A stretch of DNA of 64,000 bases, from NCBI RefSeq assembly GCF_000424625.1, contig NZ_AUKG01000003.1, forward strand, positions 496,001 through 560,000. The letters are read 5' to 3'. Positions 42,860 to 52,072 of this stretch are shown here, one piece after another; the first letter of the stretch is position 1; the number at the start of each line of letters is the position of its first letter. Source of the stretch: Conexibacter woesei Iso977N (GTDB lineage: Bacteria > Actinomycetota > Thermoleophilia > Solirubrobacterales > Solirubrobacteraceae). The translations under genes and the position numbers were made by a program. The notes under the pieces were generated by a model, which searched no databases, was not told where the DNA came from, and saw only the letters and a list, made by a program, of their open reading frames with translations.

Positions 42860-44374
42860 ATGAGTCCGCCGCCGTATGGCGCGGCGGCCGCCGTCCCGCC
42901 GCTGACGCTCGGGACCGCGGGGCACATCGACCACGGCAAGAGCGCGCTGGTGCGGGCGCTGACCGGGGTCGAGACCGACCGGTTGGAGGAGGAGCGGCGG
43001 CGGGGGATCTCGATCGTGCTCGGGTACGCGCCGCTGGCGCTGCCGTCGGGGCGGCGGGTGAGCGTCGTGGACGTCCCGGGGCACGAGCGGTTCGTCCGGA
43101 CGATGGTTGCGGGGGCGACCGGGATCGACTGCTACATGATGGTCGTCGCGGCCGACGACGGGGTGATGCCGCAGACGGTCGAGCACGCGACGGTGCTCGA
43201 CGCGCTTGGCGTACATGATGGTGTCGTCGCGATCACGAAGGCCGACGTCGCCGCCCCGGAGCGCGCGCTGGCTGAGGCGCGCGAGCTGCTGCCGCGCGCT
43301 GCGGCGTTCGTGCCGTGCTCGGCGGTGACGGGGCAGGGCGTGGCGGACGTGGCCGCGGCACTCGACGCGGTCGCCGCGGGGCTGCCGGGACGCGCGGGGG
43401 ACGACGGCGACGCGGTCCTGCACGTCGACCGCGCGTTCACGGTCGACGGGATCGGGACGGTCGTCACGGGCACGCTGTGGTCGGGCCGGATCGCGCGGGG
43501 CGACATGATGGCTTTGCTCCCCGGCGGGCGCGAGGCGCGGGTCCGGTCGGTCCAGGTCCATGATGTCGACGTGGACGCCGCCGAGGCGGGGCAGCGCGTC
43601 GCGGTCGCGCTGGCGGGCGTCCGAGCGCGAGAGGTGGCGCGCGGCGACGTCCTGGCCGCGCCGGGCGCGCGGAGCGAGTCCACCATCTTGGACTGCGCGC
43701 TGGCGCTGCGCGACGACGCGCGCCACGGCGAGCGCGTCCACGTCCACCATGGGACGCGCGAGGCGCCCGCGCGGCTGAGCGACCTCGGCGACGGCCTCTG
43801 GCAGCTGCGCCTGGAGGCACCGCTGATGGCTGCCGACGGCGACCGCGTCGTCGTCCGCCGCCTCTCGCCGCCCGACACGCTCGGCGGCGGCACCGTCCTC
43901 GACGCGCGCGCGAGCAAGCACGGCCGCCGCGCCGACGTCCTCGCCCGCCTCGTCGCGCGCCGCGACGGGCGGCCGGAGCCCGCGGCGCCCGTGCCTGCCG
44001 AGGCGCCCGCGCCGCCCGCCGCCGCCGCGCCCGCCGTCGCCCCGGAACAGCGCGCCGCCGCCGACGCGCTCGCCGCCGAGCTGCGCGCCACGCTGCTGCT
44101 CTCCGAGGCGCAGGTCGACCGCGCCGCGCTCGCGCTGCTGCGGGAAGAGGGGCGAGCGGTCCGGATCAGTGGCACCCTGTACGCCGATGCGGCGATCGCC
44201 GACGAGACCCGGAGCAAGATCATGGCGTTGATCGCGGAGCGCGGCTCGGCGTCGCTCGCCGAGGTCCGCGACGCGCTCGCCACCGGCCGCAAGCCCGCGC
44301 AGGCGTTCCTCGAGCACCTCGACGCCCAGCGCGTCACGCGCCGCTTGCCCGACGACCGCCGCGTGCTGCGATGA
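42860..44374 (+). CDS. selB: Selenocysteine-specific elongation factor SelB
   Basis: 504 residues, shorter than E. coli SelB (614). The GTPase has G1 GTAGHIDHGKS, G3 DVPGHERFV and G4 ITKAD, the EF-Tu-like beta domains follow (about 175-350), then an Ala/Pro-rich linker (about 370-395) and a C-terminal winged-helix region of about 110 residues, room for about two of the usual four winged helices. These bind the SECIS hairpin. It delivers Sec-tRNA to UGA. Its ATG lies one base past tRNA-Sec with no Shine-Dalgarno, so the mRNA may be leaderless after tRNA 3' processing. Confidence 0.95.
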   Translation: MSPPPYGAAAAVPPLTLGTAGHIDHGKSALVRALTGVETDRLEEERRRGISIVLGYAPLALPSGRRVSVVDVPGHERFVRTMVAGATGIDCYMMVVAADDGVMPQTVEHATVLDALGVHDGVVAITKADVAAPERALAEARELLPRAAAFVPCSAVTGQGVADVAAALDAVAAGLPGRAGDDGDAVLHVDRAFTVDGIGTVVTGTLWSGRIARGDMMALLPGGREARVRSVQVHDVDVDAAEAGQRVAVALAGVRAREVARGDVLAAPGARSESTILDCALALRDDARHGERVHVHHGTREAPARLSDLGDGLWQLRLEAPLMAADGDRVVVRRLSPPDTLGGGTVLDARASKHGRRADVLARLVARRDGRPEPAAPVPAEAPAPPAAAAPAVAPEQRAAADALAAELRATLLLSEAQVDRAALALLREEGRAVRISGTLYADAAIADETRSKIMALIAERGSASLAEVRDALATGRKPAQAFLEHLDAQRVTRRLPDDRRVLR

Positions 44375-45687
44375 CCACGCAGAACGAGCTCCTGCGCGCG
44401 CTGCCCGCCGTCGACCGCCTCGCCGCCGAGGCCGGTGGGCCGGAGGCGATCGCTGCCGCGCGCGCCGTCGTGGAGGAGCGCCGCGCTGAGATCCTCGCGG
44501 GCGCGACCGACGACCCCAACCTGCTCGACCGCGTCCGCGCGCGCCTGGCGCCGTCGCCGCGCCGCGTCGTCAACGCGACCGGCGTGATCATCCACACCAA
44601 CTTGGGTCGCGCCCCGCTGGCCGAGCAGGCCGCCGAAGCGGTCGCGCGCGCCGCGCGCGGCTACCTCGACCTTGAGCTGGACCTCGCCTCCGGCCGCCGC
44701 GGCGGCCGCGACGCCCACGCCGCGCGGCTGATCGCCGAGCTGACCGGCGCGCAGGACGCGCTCGTCGTCAACAACGGCGCGGCCGCGACGCTGCTGGCCG
44801 CCGCCGCGCTCGCCGGGCCGGGGAAGGCGATCGTCGTCTCCCGCGGCCAGCTGGTCGAGATCGGCGGTGGCTTCCGCGTCCCGGAGGTCGTGGCCCAGGC
44901 CGGCGCGCGCCTGGTCGAGGTCGGCACGACCAACCGCACCAACATCACGGACTACGAGCGCGCGCTCGCCGACGGCGCCGACGTGATCCTGCGCGTGCAC
45001 CAGTCGAACTTCCGCACGGTCGGCTTCACCGCCGACGTCGGCATCGAGCAACTCACCGCACTGGGCGCGCCCGTGATCGACGACCTCGGCTCCGGCGTCC
45101 TGGCCGAGGACCCGATCTTCGCCGACGAGCCGTCGGTCCGCGCCTCGATCGCCGCCGGGGCGGCGCTCGTCGCGTTCAGCGGCGACAAGCTGCTCGGCGG
45201 CCCGCAGGCCGGGATCCTCGCCGGGACCAAGGCTGCCGTCGCGCAGGCCCGCGCCCACCCGCTCGCCCGCGCGCTGCGCGTCGGCCGCCTCCCGATGGCT
45301 GCGCTGACCGCCACGCTGCGCCTCTACCGCGACCCGGCGCACGCCCGCCAGGCGATCCCGGTCCTGGCCATGCTCGACGTCCCGGAGCATGTCCTCCAAC
45401 AACGCGCGCAGCGCATCGCACAGGCCACCGGCGGTGAGATCGTCACCGCGACCTCCAAGGTCGGCGGCGGCGCGCTCCCGCTCCTGGAGCTGCGCGGCCC
45501 CGCGGTCGCGGTCGGCCCGCTCGGCGCGGGTGTCGACGCGCTCGCCGCGCGCCTCCGCGCCCAGGACCCGCCGCTGCTCGTCCGCGTCCACGAGGGCCGC
45601 GTCCTCGTCGACCCCCGGACGCTCTACGACGACGCCGAGCTCGGCGCGGCACTGGCCGCGCTGCGCGCAGCGCTCGCCGCGGCCTAG
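44371..45687 (+). CDS. selA: L-seryl-tRNA(Sec) selenium transferase SelA
   Basis: 438 residues. The PLP lysine is K273 in AFSGDKLLGGPQAG; NATGVIIHTNLGRAPL and VIDDLGSGVL are SelA hallmarks. The decameric enzyme turns Ser-tRNA-Sec into Sec-tRNA-Sec with selenophosphate. It overlaps selB by 4 bp (ATGA), so it is translationally coupled. Its stop overlaps the convergent formate-channel gene by 4 bp. Confidence 0.95.
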   Translation: MTTQNELLRALPAVDRLAAEAGGPEAIAAARAVVEERRAEILAGATDDPNLLDRVRARLAPSPRRVVNATGVIIHTNLGRAPLAEQAAEAVARAARGYLDLELDLASGRRGGRDAHAARLIAELTGAQDALVVNNGAAATLLAAAALAGPGKAIVVSRGQLVEIGGGFRVPEVVAQAGARLVEVGTTNRTNITDYERALADGADVILRVHQSNFRTVGFTADVGIEQLTALGAPVIDDLGSGVLAEDPIFADEPSVRASIAAGAALVAFSGDKLLGGPQAGILAGTKAAVAQARAHPLARALRVGRLPMAALTATLRLYRDPAHARQAIPVLAMLDVPEHVLQQRAQRIAQATGGEIVTATSKVGGGALPLLELRGPAVAVGPLGAGVDALAARLRAQDPPLLVRVHEGRVLVDPRTLYDDAELGAALAALRAALAAA

Positions 45688-46484
45688 CCGGCCGCTTCGG
45701 CCGGCGCGTCCTTCACGTACAGGTACCAGTACGTCGTCGCCACGAAGATCGCCGCGCCGACCAGGTTGCCCAGGAACGCGAAGGCCCAGTTCTTGAGGAC
45801 GTCGCCCCAGTCGAGGCCCGGCACGTGGGCGAAGATCGCGGCCGGCAGGAAGAACATGTTGGCCACGACGTGGTCGAAGCCCATCGCGACGAACGCCATG
45901 ATCGGGAAGAAGATCGCCAGCACCTTGCCGCCGATGTCCTCGGCGCCGAGGGCCATCCACACGGCCAGGCAGACCAGCCAGTTGCAGCCGACCGCGCGCA
46001 GGAAGATCTGCCAGTCGGTCTCCGTCACGCCCTTCGCGGTCGCGATCCCGGCCAGTCGCGCGAGCGGCATCGGCGCAGTGACGACGCCCGTCTCCTTGGC
46101 CAGGAAGTAGGCCACGAACAACGAGCCGGCCAGGTTCCCGATCAGGACCCAGAAGAAGTTGAAGGACAACCGGCCGAGCGTGACCCTCCTGTCCAGCAGC
46201 GCCAGCGGGACCAGCGCCATGTTCCCGGTCAGCAGCTCGGAGCCCGCGACCACCACCAGGATCAGGCCCAGCGCGAACACGCCGCCGGTGACCAGCGTCT
46301 GGACGCCGCCCCAGATCTTGGGGTCCATGCCCGCCGACGTCACGATCGCCAGCAGCCCGGCGAACGCGATGTAGGCCCCGGCCAGGAACCCGGCGACGAG
46401 CGCGTGGTCCCAGCTCAGCGCGGCCTTCGTCGTTCCGGTCTGGACCCCTGCGCGGGCGATCTCGGCGGGCGACTTGAAGGACAT
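45684..46484 (-). CDS. Formate/nitrite transporter family channel
   Basis: 266 residues with six membrane helices. Conserved FNT features are GFLAGAYIAFAGLLA, the GSELLTGN motif (about 93-100) and VGCNWLVCLAVWMA. Pentameric FNT channels carry formate, nitrite or hydrosulfide. As the last gene after formate dehydrogenase it most likely supplies formate to, or releases it from, the enzyme. GGAG precedes its ATG, 15 bp downstream of fdhC. Confidence 0.9.
   Translation of the reverse strand: MSFKSPAEIARAGVQTGTTKAALSWDHALVAGFLAGAYIAFAGLLAIVTSAGMDPKIWGGVQTLVTGGVFALGLILVVVAGSELLTGNMALVPLALLDRRVTLGRLSFNFFWVLIGNLAGSLFVAYFLAKETGVVTAPMPLARLAGIATAKGVTETDWQIFLRAVGCNWLVCLAVWMALGAEDIGGKVLAIFFPIMAFVAMGFDHVVANMFFLPAAIFAHVPGLDWGDVLKNWAFAFLGNLVGAAIFVATTYWYLYVKDAPAEAAG
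45687..45705. terminator. GC hairpin at the convergent selA/formate-channel ends
   Basis: GCCGGCCG-CTT-CGGCCGGC is a perfect 8-bp stem starting at the last base of selA and lying inside the 3' end of the formate-channel gene. It lacks a U-tract but could slow or stop polymerase from both directions. Confidence 0.4.
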
Positions 46485-46499
46485 GGCGTGGGGTCTCCT

Positions 46500-47654
46500 C
46501 TACATCGTGGTGGTGACGTCCATGTCGTGATCGGGCTCCTCGCGCGTCGCGAGCCCGCGGTGGTTGAGGGCGACGGCTTCGTCGTCGCGTGCGGAGGCGA
46601 TACCCGATTCCACCCACGCGAAGCGGAAGCAGAGGGCGGCGGACATGAACGCGGCGCTTGCGAGGTGGTCGGCCCAGCGCCCGAACCCGCGCCGGCGCGA
46701 CAGCCGCAGCGCCAGCCCGCCGCGCGCCAGCCACTTCGCGCGCGAGAACCACCTGCCGCCCTCGCCCTCCTCCAACACGGAGGCCAACCGGCCCAGGTGA
46801 TGGTGGTTGATCTCCGACAACAGCAACTCGCTCGCCATCGCACCGCTCTCGATGACCAGCAGCGCGCGCTGCGACGGGTGGTCCTCGTCCTGGCCGAGCG
46901 CCGCGAGCGTCAGCCGCACCGCGCCCGCGCCCGTCAGCGTCGCGGTCGAGACGAAGATCGGCCCGAGCAGCCACTTCGACCGGTTCCACACCGGGACCGC
47001 CGTCGCGGCGAGCAGCACGCCCGTGTAGGACCCCAAGTAGCCGCCGACGACCGCGTTGGCGCCGCCGAGCGCGCGCGCCGTCCGCCGTCGCCCGAGCAGG
47101 TCCGCGCCGACCGCGCCCGCGCCGAGCGTCCCGAAGAGCGACAGGCACCACGTGCCCATCGACATCGGCGACCGCGTCTTGAAGATCCGCAACATGTGGA
47201 AGAAGCGCTCGGGCCGCCCGAGGTCCTTGATCAGCAGCGGCGGCGCCGGGGCGAGCGCGAACAGCGCGACCTTGCGCGCGACCCGCGCCGACCGCTCGTC
47301 GCCCGCGAGGTCGCAGGCCAGGGCCACGAACGACGCGCCCGCCGCCATCCCGCCGACCCAGAAGTAGATCGGGATCTCGTGGCTCCAGACCGGCGCGTTC
47401 ATCATCGGCCCCTGGACGAGCTCCGGCGGCGGGCCGCCGCGGCCGCGCCGGTTGGCGTCCTCGACCAATCCGGGTTCCGGAGGCTCGGCCTGCGCGTAGC
47501 GCGTGTCGCGCCGGTAGATCGACGACCAGCGCGCGTCCTGCCAGCCGCGCCTGTGCAGCGCGACGCCCGCGCCCGCGACCGCGCGCCGCCACACGCCGGG
47601 CTCGCCCGGGACGCCGACGGCCGGCGTCATGTCGCGATCGCGCGGCCCGCTCAC
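46500..47654 (-). CDS. fdhC: Formate dehydrogenase membrane subunit, NrfD-type
   Basis: 384 residues. A hydrophilic N-terminus of about 75 residues precedes WSHEIPIYFWVGGMAAGASFVALA, quoted in part, the typical NrfD/PsrC start, and eight or so helices including LLIKDLGRPERFFHMLRIFKTRSPMSMG (in parts), a conserved loop of quinone-reacting NrfD proteins. It replaces the haem b subunit FdnI of E. coli: no paired haem histidines are evident. It should pass electrons from FdhB to menaquinone. The GTG at 47654 overlaps the fdhB stop; an ATG at 47630 is the alternative. Confidence 0.85.
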   Translation of the reverse strand: MSGPRDRDMTPAVGVPGEPGVWRRAVAGAGVALHRRGWQDARWSSIYRRDTRYAQAEPPEPGLVEDANRRGRGGPPPELVQGPMMNAPVWSHEIPIYFWVGGMAAGASFVALACDLAGDERSARVARKVALFALAPAPPLLIKDLGRPERFFHMLRIFKTRSPMSMGTWCLSLFGTLGAGAVGADLLGRRRTARALGGANAVVGGYLGSYTGVLLAATAVPVWNRSKWLLGPIFVSTATLTGAGAVRLTLAALGQDEDHPSQRALLVIESGAMASELLLSEINHHHLGRLASVLEEGEGGRWFSRAKWLARGGLALRLSRRRGFGRWADHLASAAFMSAALCFRFAWVESGIASARDDEAVALNHRGLATREEPDHDMDVTTTM

Positions 47655-48718
47655 GCGCGCCGCCCCCGGCGCCGCTTGTCCCACGCGTCCCGCGCCAGCT
47701 CCAGCCCGCCCGCGGCCAGCGCCGCGCCGGTCAGCACGCCGCCGCCCGCCTTGGAGCCGACCCGCGACGACCGCCGCGCCGCGCCGAAGGCGACCGCCAC
47801 GCCCGCCGCCGCGGCCAGCCCCGCGCCGACCGCCGCGACCGTCGCGCTGACGACGTTCTCCTGGATCGGCGAGTCCGCCTGCGCCGGCAGGCCGTAGCGC
47901 TCGGGCGGCTGGGTCAGCAGGAAGATCGAGCCCAGGCCGCCCGCCAGCTGCTCGCCCTCCGCGTCGCCGCCGCCGTAGAGGTAGGCGTCGGTCCGGCCGC
48001 GCGCGTGCAGGGTCGCGACCCGCCGCCGCGCGACGTCGAGCAGCTCCTCGGTCGTGCCGAACTGGATCGAGTCGGTCGGGCACGCCTTCGCGCACGCGGG
48101 CTCCAGCCCGTCCTCGAGGCGGTCGTAGCAGAGCGTGCATTTGGCGGCGCGGCCGTCGTTCCTGTCGCGGTCGATCACGCCGAACGGGCACGCCGGCACG
48201 CAGTAGCCGCAGCCGTTGCAGATGTCCTGCTGGACGATGATCGTCTCGAACTCGGTCCGGACCAGCGCGCCGGTCGGGCACGCGTCCATGCAGCCGGCGT
48301 GCGTGCAGTGCTTGCACACGTCGGACATGAAGATCCAGCGCGACATGTCGGCGACCGCGGCGGCGATGTCGACCTCCGGCTCCACACCGGTCTCCTCCGC
48401 GCGTTGCTCCGCGACGGCGACCAAGTCAAGGTCATTGGCTTCGCTCACCGTCAGCGGCGTCGGCTCGTCCAGCTCGATGAAGCGCACGTGGCGCCACGTC
48501 GCGGCGCCGAGCCGGCCCGTGTGGTCGTACGAGCCGCCGCGCTTGAACTGCGAGCCGTCGGCCGGGAGGTCGTTCCACTGCTTGCAGGCGACCTCGCACG
48601 CCTTGCAGCCGATGCAGACCGTCGTGTCGGTGAAGAAGCCCATGCGCTCGGCCGACTCGCGCCGGACCGACACCTCGCCGCGCGGGGAATGGGGGATTTG
48701 GACCCGCCCGCCCCTCAT
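47651..48718 (-). CDS. fdhB: Formate dehydrogenase iron-sulfur subunit
   Basis: 355 residues. Four [4Fe-4S] motifs: CIGCKACEVACKQW, CKHCTHAGCMDACP, CNGCGYCVPACP and CTLCYDRLEDGLEPACAKACP. A C-terminal hydrophobic segment (VVSATVAAVGAGLAAAAGVAVAF) resembles the FdnH anchor. It relays electrons from FdhA to the membrane subunit. There is no export signal. It overlaps fdhA by ATGA, fixing the start at 48718, and overlaps fdhC by GTGA. Confidence 0.92.
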   Translation of the reverse strand: MRGGRVQIPHSPRGEVSVRRESAERMGFFTDTTVCIGCKACEVACKQWNDLPADGSQFKRGGSYDHTGRLGAATWRHVRFIELDEPTPLTVSEANDLDLVAVAEQRAEETGVEPEVDIAAAVADMSRWIFMSDVCKHCTHAGCMDACPTGALVRTEFETIIVQQDICNGCGYCVPACPFGVIDRDRNDGRAAKCTLCYDRLEDGLEPACAKACPTDSIQFGTTEELLDVARRRVATLHARGRTDAYLYGGGDAEGEQLAGGLGSIFLLTQPPERYGLPAQADSPIQENVVSATVAAVGAGLAAAAGVAVAFGAARRSSRVGSKAGGGVLTGAALAAGGLELARDAWDKRRRGRRA

Positions 48719-51700
48719 GCGTCGTTCTCCTCGAGGCTCGACGGTGAGAGCTTCGGCGTCTCGGCGACGTGGTCGCGGTTGACCGCCGCGTGCCCGACCG
48801 GCGCGAGGGTGACCCGCGAGGTCGCGGGCGTCGCGCGCCGTCCGGCGCGCACGTCGCAGGTCAGCGCCTTGGTCGTCTCGATGTTCACGTTGGGGTCCCC
48901 GCTCAGGTGCAGGACGTCGTTGGCGGAGTCGCCGGTGCTGACGCCGTTGTAGCCCCAGTGCCACGGCACCGCGACCTGGTGGATGGTCCTGCCCGCGATC
49001 CGCAGCGGCTTCATCCGGCCGGTGACCTTCGCGCGCGCCTCGATCTCCCCGCGGGCGGTGGAGAGGACGAGCCAGCCGCCGTCCTCGATCCCGCGCGCGG
49101 CCGCCAGCTCGGGGTCGAGCTCCACGAACATCTCGGGCTGCAGCTCCGACAGCCACGGCAGCGTCCGCGACATGCCGCCCGCGGTGTGGTGCTCGGTCAG
49201 CCGGAACGTCGTCATCACGACCGGCCAGCGCGGGTCGGCGGTCTTGTTGATGGGGTTGTCGGGCCGCTCCCAGTGGATGGCGATGGGGTTGGAGCCCAAG
49301 GCGGGGTACAACAGGTTCGGGACCGGCGACTCGACCGGCTCGTAGTAGGTCGGCAGCGGCCCGTCGAGCAGGCCCGACGGCGCGTAGAGCCAGCCGCGGC
49401 CGTCGGCCATCATGATGAAGGGGTCGGTCCCGGCGATCGCGTCCATGCCCTCGCCGCCGTTCTCGGGCGGGACGTAGTCGGGGCGCTTGTCGACCGGGAA
49501 GTCCGGGACGTCGTAGCCCGTCCACTTGCCGGCCTCCTCGTCCCACCACACGTACTTCTTGCGCTCCGACCACGGCCTGCCGGACGGGTCGGCGGAGGCG
49601 CGGTTGTACAACATGCGCCGGTTCGCGGGCCAGACCCAGCCCCACTCGGGCGAGACCTCGCCGCCGGGCGCCGTGATGTCGCCCGCGTCGCGGCGCCTGG
49701 CCTGGTTGACGCCGTCGGCGAAGATCCCCGCGTAGATCCAGCAACCACATGCGGTCGATCCGTCGTTCTTGAGGTCCGCGAACCCGGAGACCGGCCTGCC
49801 GGTCGCGACGTCGTAGCCGTTGATCTCCCTCAGCACCTGCTCGACGACCGGCTCGGCGTGGGGGCCGTGCTCGGCGTAGGGCCAGCTCAGGTGGACGACC
49901 GGCCAGTCCTTCGGGTCCGCCGAGCCCTCGTAGTGCTTCATGATGCGCTTGGTCAGGTGGTGCATGAACCACAGCTCGCTGCGCGCGTCGCCCGGCGGGT
50001 CGAGCGCCTTGTCGCGCCACTGCACCATCCGCTGGGTCTGGGTGAAGGACCCCTCCTTCTCGACGTGCGTGGCCGCGGGCATCAGGAAGACCTCGGTCTG
50101 GATGTCCTCGGTCCGCACCTCGCCGGCCTGGACCTCCGGCGCGTCGCGCCAGAACGTCGCGGTCTCGATCTCGTTGAGGTCGCGGACGACCAACCACCTC
50201 ATGTTGCGCAGCGCGCGGCGCATGAGCCCGCCGTTCTGCGAGCCGACCGCCGGGTTCTGGCCCATCACGAGCATCCCGTCGAGGCCGCCGTCGACCGCGC
50301 GCATCATCGTCGGGTAGTGCGCGTGGTTGCCGGTGATCTTCGGGAAGTGCCCGAAGCCGTAGTCGTTCTCGGCCGTCGCGGCGTCGCCGAACCAGGCCTT
50401 CAACAACGAGATGATGTACTGGTCGAAGTGCGACCACCACCCGCGGCGCGCGCCGCCGGTGTCGATGTAGGACTTGAGCGTCGTCTCGTCCTCGTGCGCG
50501 CGCGGCTGGTGCAGGTAGCCGGGGAGCAGGTCGTACAACGTGGGGATGTCGCTGGAGCCCTGGATCGTCGCGTGGCCGCGCAGCGCCATGATCCCGCCGC
50601 CGGGGCGGCCGATGTTGCCCAGCAGCAGCTGCAGGATCGCGCCGGCGCGGATGATCTGGACGCCGTTGGCGTGCTGGGTCCAGCCGACCGCGTAGCAGAG
50701 GGCGGAGGTGCGCTCGCGGCCGGAGTTCTCGATCAGCGCGTTGGCGACCTCGAGGAACTGCTCGCGCGGGATGCCGCAGATCTCGGCGACCATCTCGGGC
50801 GTGTAGCGGGCGTAGTGGCGCCTGATGATCTGGAAGACGCAGCGCGGGTCCTGGAGCGTCTCGTCGCGCGTGGGCGCGCCGTCGAGCATGCCGGCGCCGG
50901 TCGAGTGCACGAAGGCCTGGGTGGAGTGCTCGCGCTGGCCCGCGGCCGAGGAGATCTCGCCGCCCTCGTAGTTCCAGGTGTTGCGGTCGTACATCCCGGT
51001 CTCGGGGTCGAAGCCGGAGAAGAGGCCGCCGAGATCCTCGGTGTCCTCGAACCTGTCGTTGATGATCGTCGAGGCGTTGGTGTAGGCCTTGACGTAGTCC
51101 TCGAAGTAGGACTCCGTCTCGATGATGTGGGAGATCAGCCCGCCGAGGAACGCGATGTCGGTCCCGGCGCGGATCGGGACGTGCGTGTCCGCCGACGCGC
51201 CGGTGCGGCCGAGCCGCGGGTCGACGTGGATGACGCGCGCGCCGCGCTCCTTCGCGCGCATGACCCAGCGGAAGCCCACGGGATGGGCCTCGGCCATGTT
51301 GGAGCCCTGGATCAGGATGCAGTCGCTGTTGGCGAGGTCCTGCAGGAAGGTCGTCGCGCCGCCGCGACCGAACGAGGTCCCCAGACCGGGGACCGTGGAG
51401 GAGTGTCATATCCGCGCCTGGTTCTCGATCTGCACCGCGCCGAGCGCGGTGAAGGACTTGCGGATGAGGTAGTTCTCCTCGTTGTCGAGCGTGGCGCCGC
51501 CGAGGTGCGCGAACCCGAGCGTGCGGTCGACGCGCTTGCCGGTGTCCGGGTCGACGGTCTGCCAGCCCGCCTCGCGCGCCGCGATGACGCGCTCGGCGAT
51601 CATGTCCATCGCGCGTTCGAGCGGCAGGTCCTCCCACTCGGTGCCGCCGGGCCTGCGGTACCTGACGGTCGTCAGCCGGCCCGGCTGCTGGACAAGCTGG

Positions 51701-51996
51701 CGCGACGCCGTCCCCTTCGGGCACATCGTGCCCTGGTTGACCGGCGAGCCGGGATGGCCCTCGATGTCGACCAGCTCACCACCGCGCGTGTACACCGCCT
51801 GCGCGCACCCGACCGCGCAGTACGGGCAGACCGACGACGTGACGTCGAGGCCCGCGATGCGAGAACCCGCGCCCTTGGTGGCCTTCGAGACGCTGTGCGG
51901 CCCCATGCCCCAGTCGGCGGCGCGGCCGACGAGCGGCAGGTCGCGGAGCTTGCGGAAGGGCGTGGGGTCTTTCGGGGCCACCGGCCGGACCATCAT
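48715..51996 (-). CDS. fdhA: Formate dehydrogenase catalytic subunit, selenoprotein (in-frame UGA = Sec197)
   Basis: One gene of 1093 codons interrupted by TGA at 51408-51406, read as selenocysteine. The [4Fe-4S] motif SVCPYCAVGC ... GTMCPKG precedes it; the UGA context is NQARI-U-HSSTVPGLGTSFGRGG, the molybdenum-site motif of FdnG/FdoG, and frame and homology continue past it (GSNMAEAHPVGFRW). With the ATG at 51996 Sec is residue 197, almost the same as Sec196 of E. coli FdnG. It oxidises formate to CO2 at a Mo/W-bis-MGD centre. No Tat signal is visible, unlike FdnG, so the active site probably faces the cytoplasm. selDBA and tRNA-Sec adjoin. Confidence 0.95.
51376..51394 (-). promoter_or_regulatory. 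Bacterial SECIS hairpin of fdhA
   Basis: In the mRNA, eleven bases after the UGA, GGUCCCC and GGGGACC form a perfect 7-bp stem around the loop GGUCU. The loop is the same as that of the E. coli fdhF SECIS apical loop (from memory), whose G and U contact SelB. The spacing is right for a bSECIS element. Confidence 0.9.
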
Positions 51997-52072
51997 CGCG
52001 CACGACCGGGGGCGATGCCAGGCGCGTTGACGGATGCGGACGCAGTGGCCGCGCGGGATGCTGGTTCGTGTC

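Noticed and set aside
51406-51408. TGA splitting fdhA, as a nonsense mutation or frameshift
   Set aside because: Frame, motifs and SECIS position all support recoding as selenocysteine, and the full Sec machinery is adjacent.
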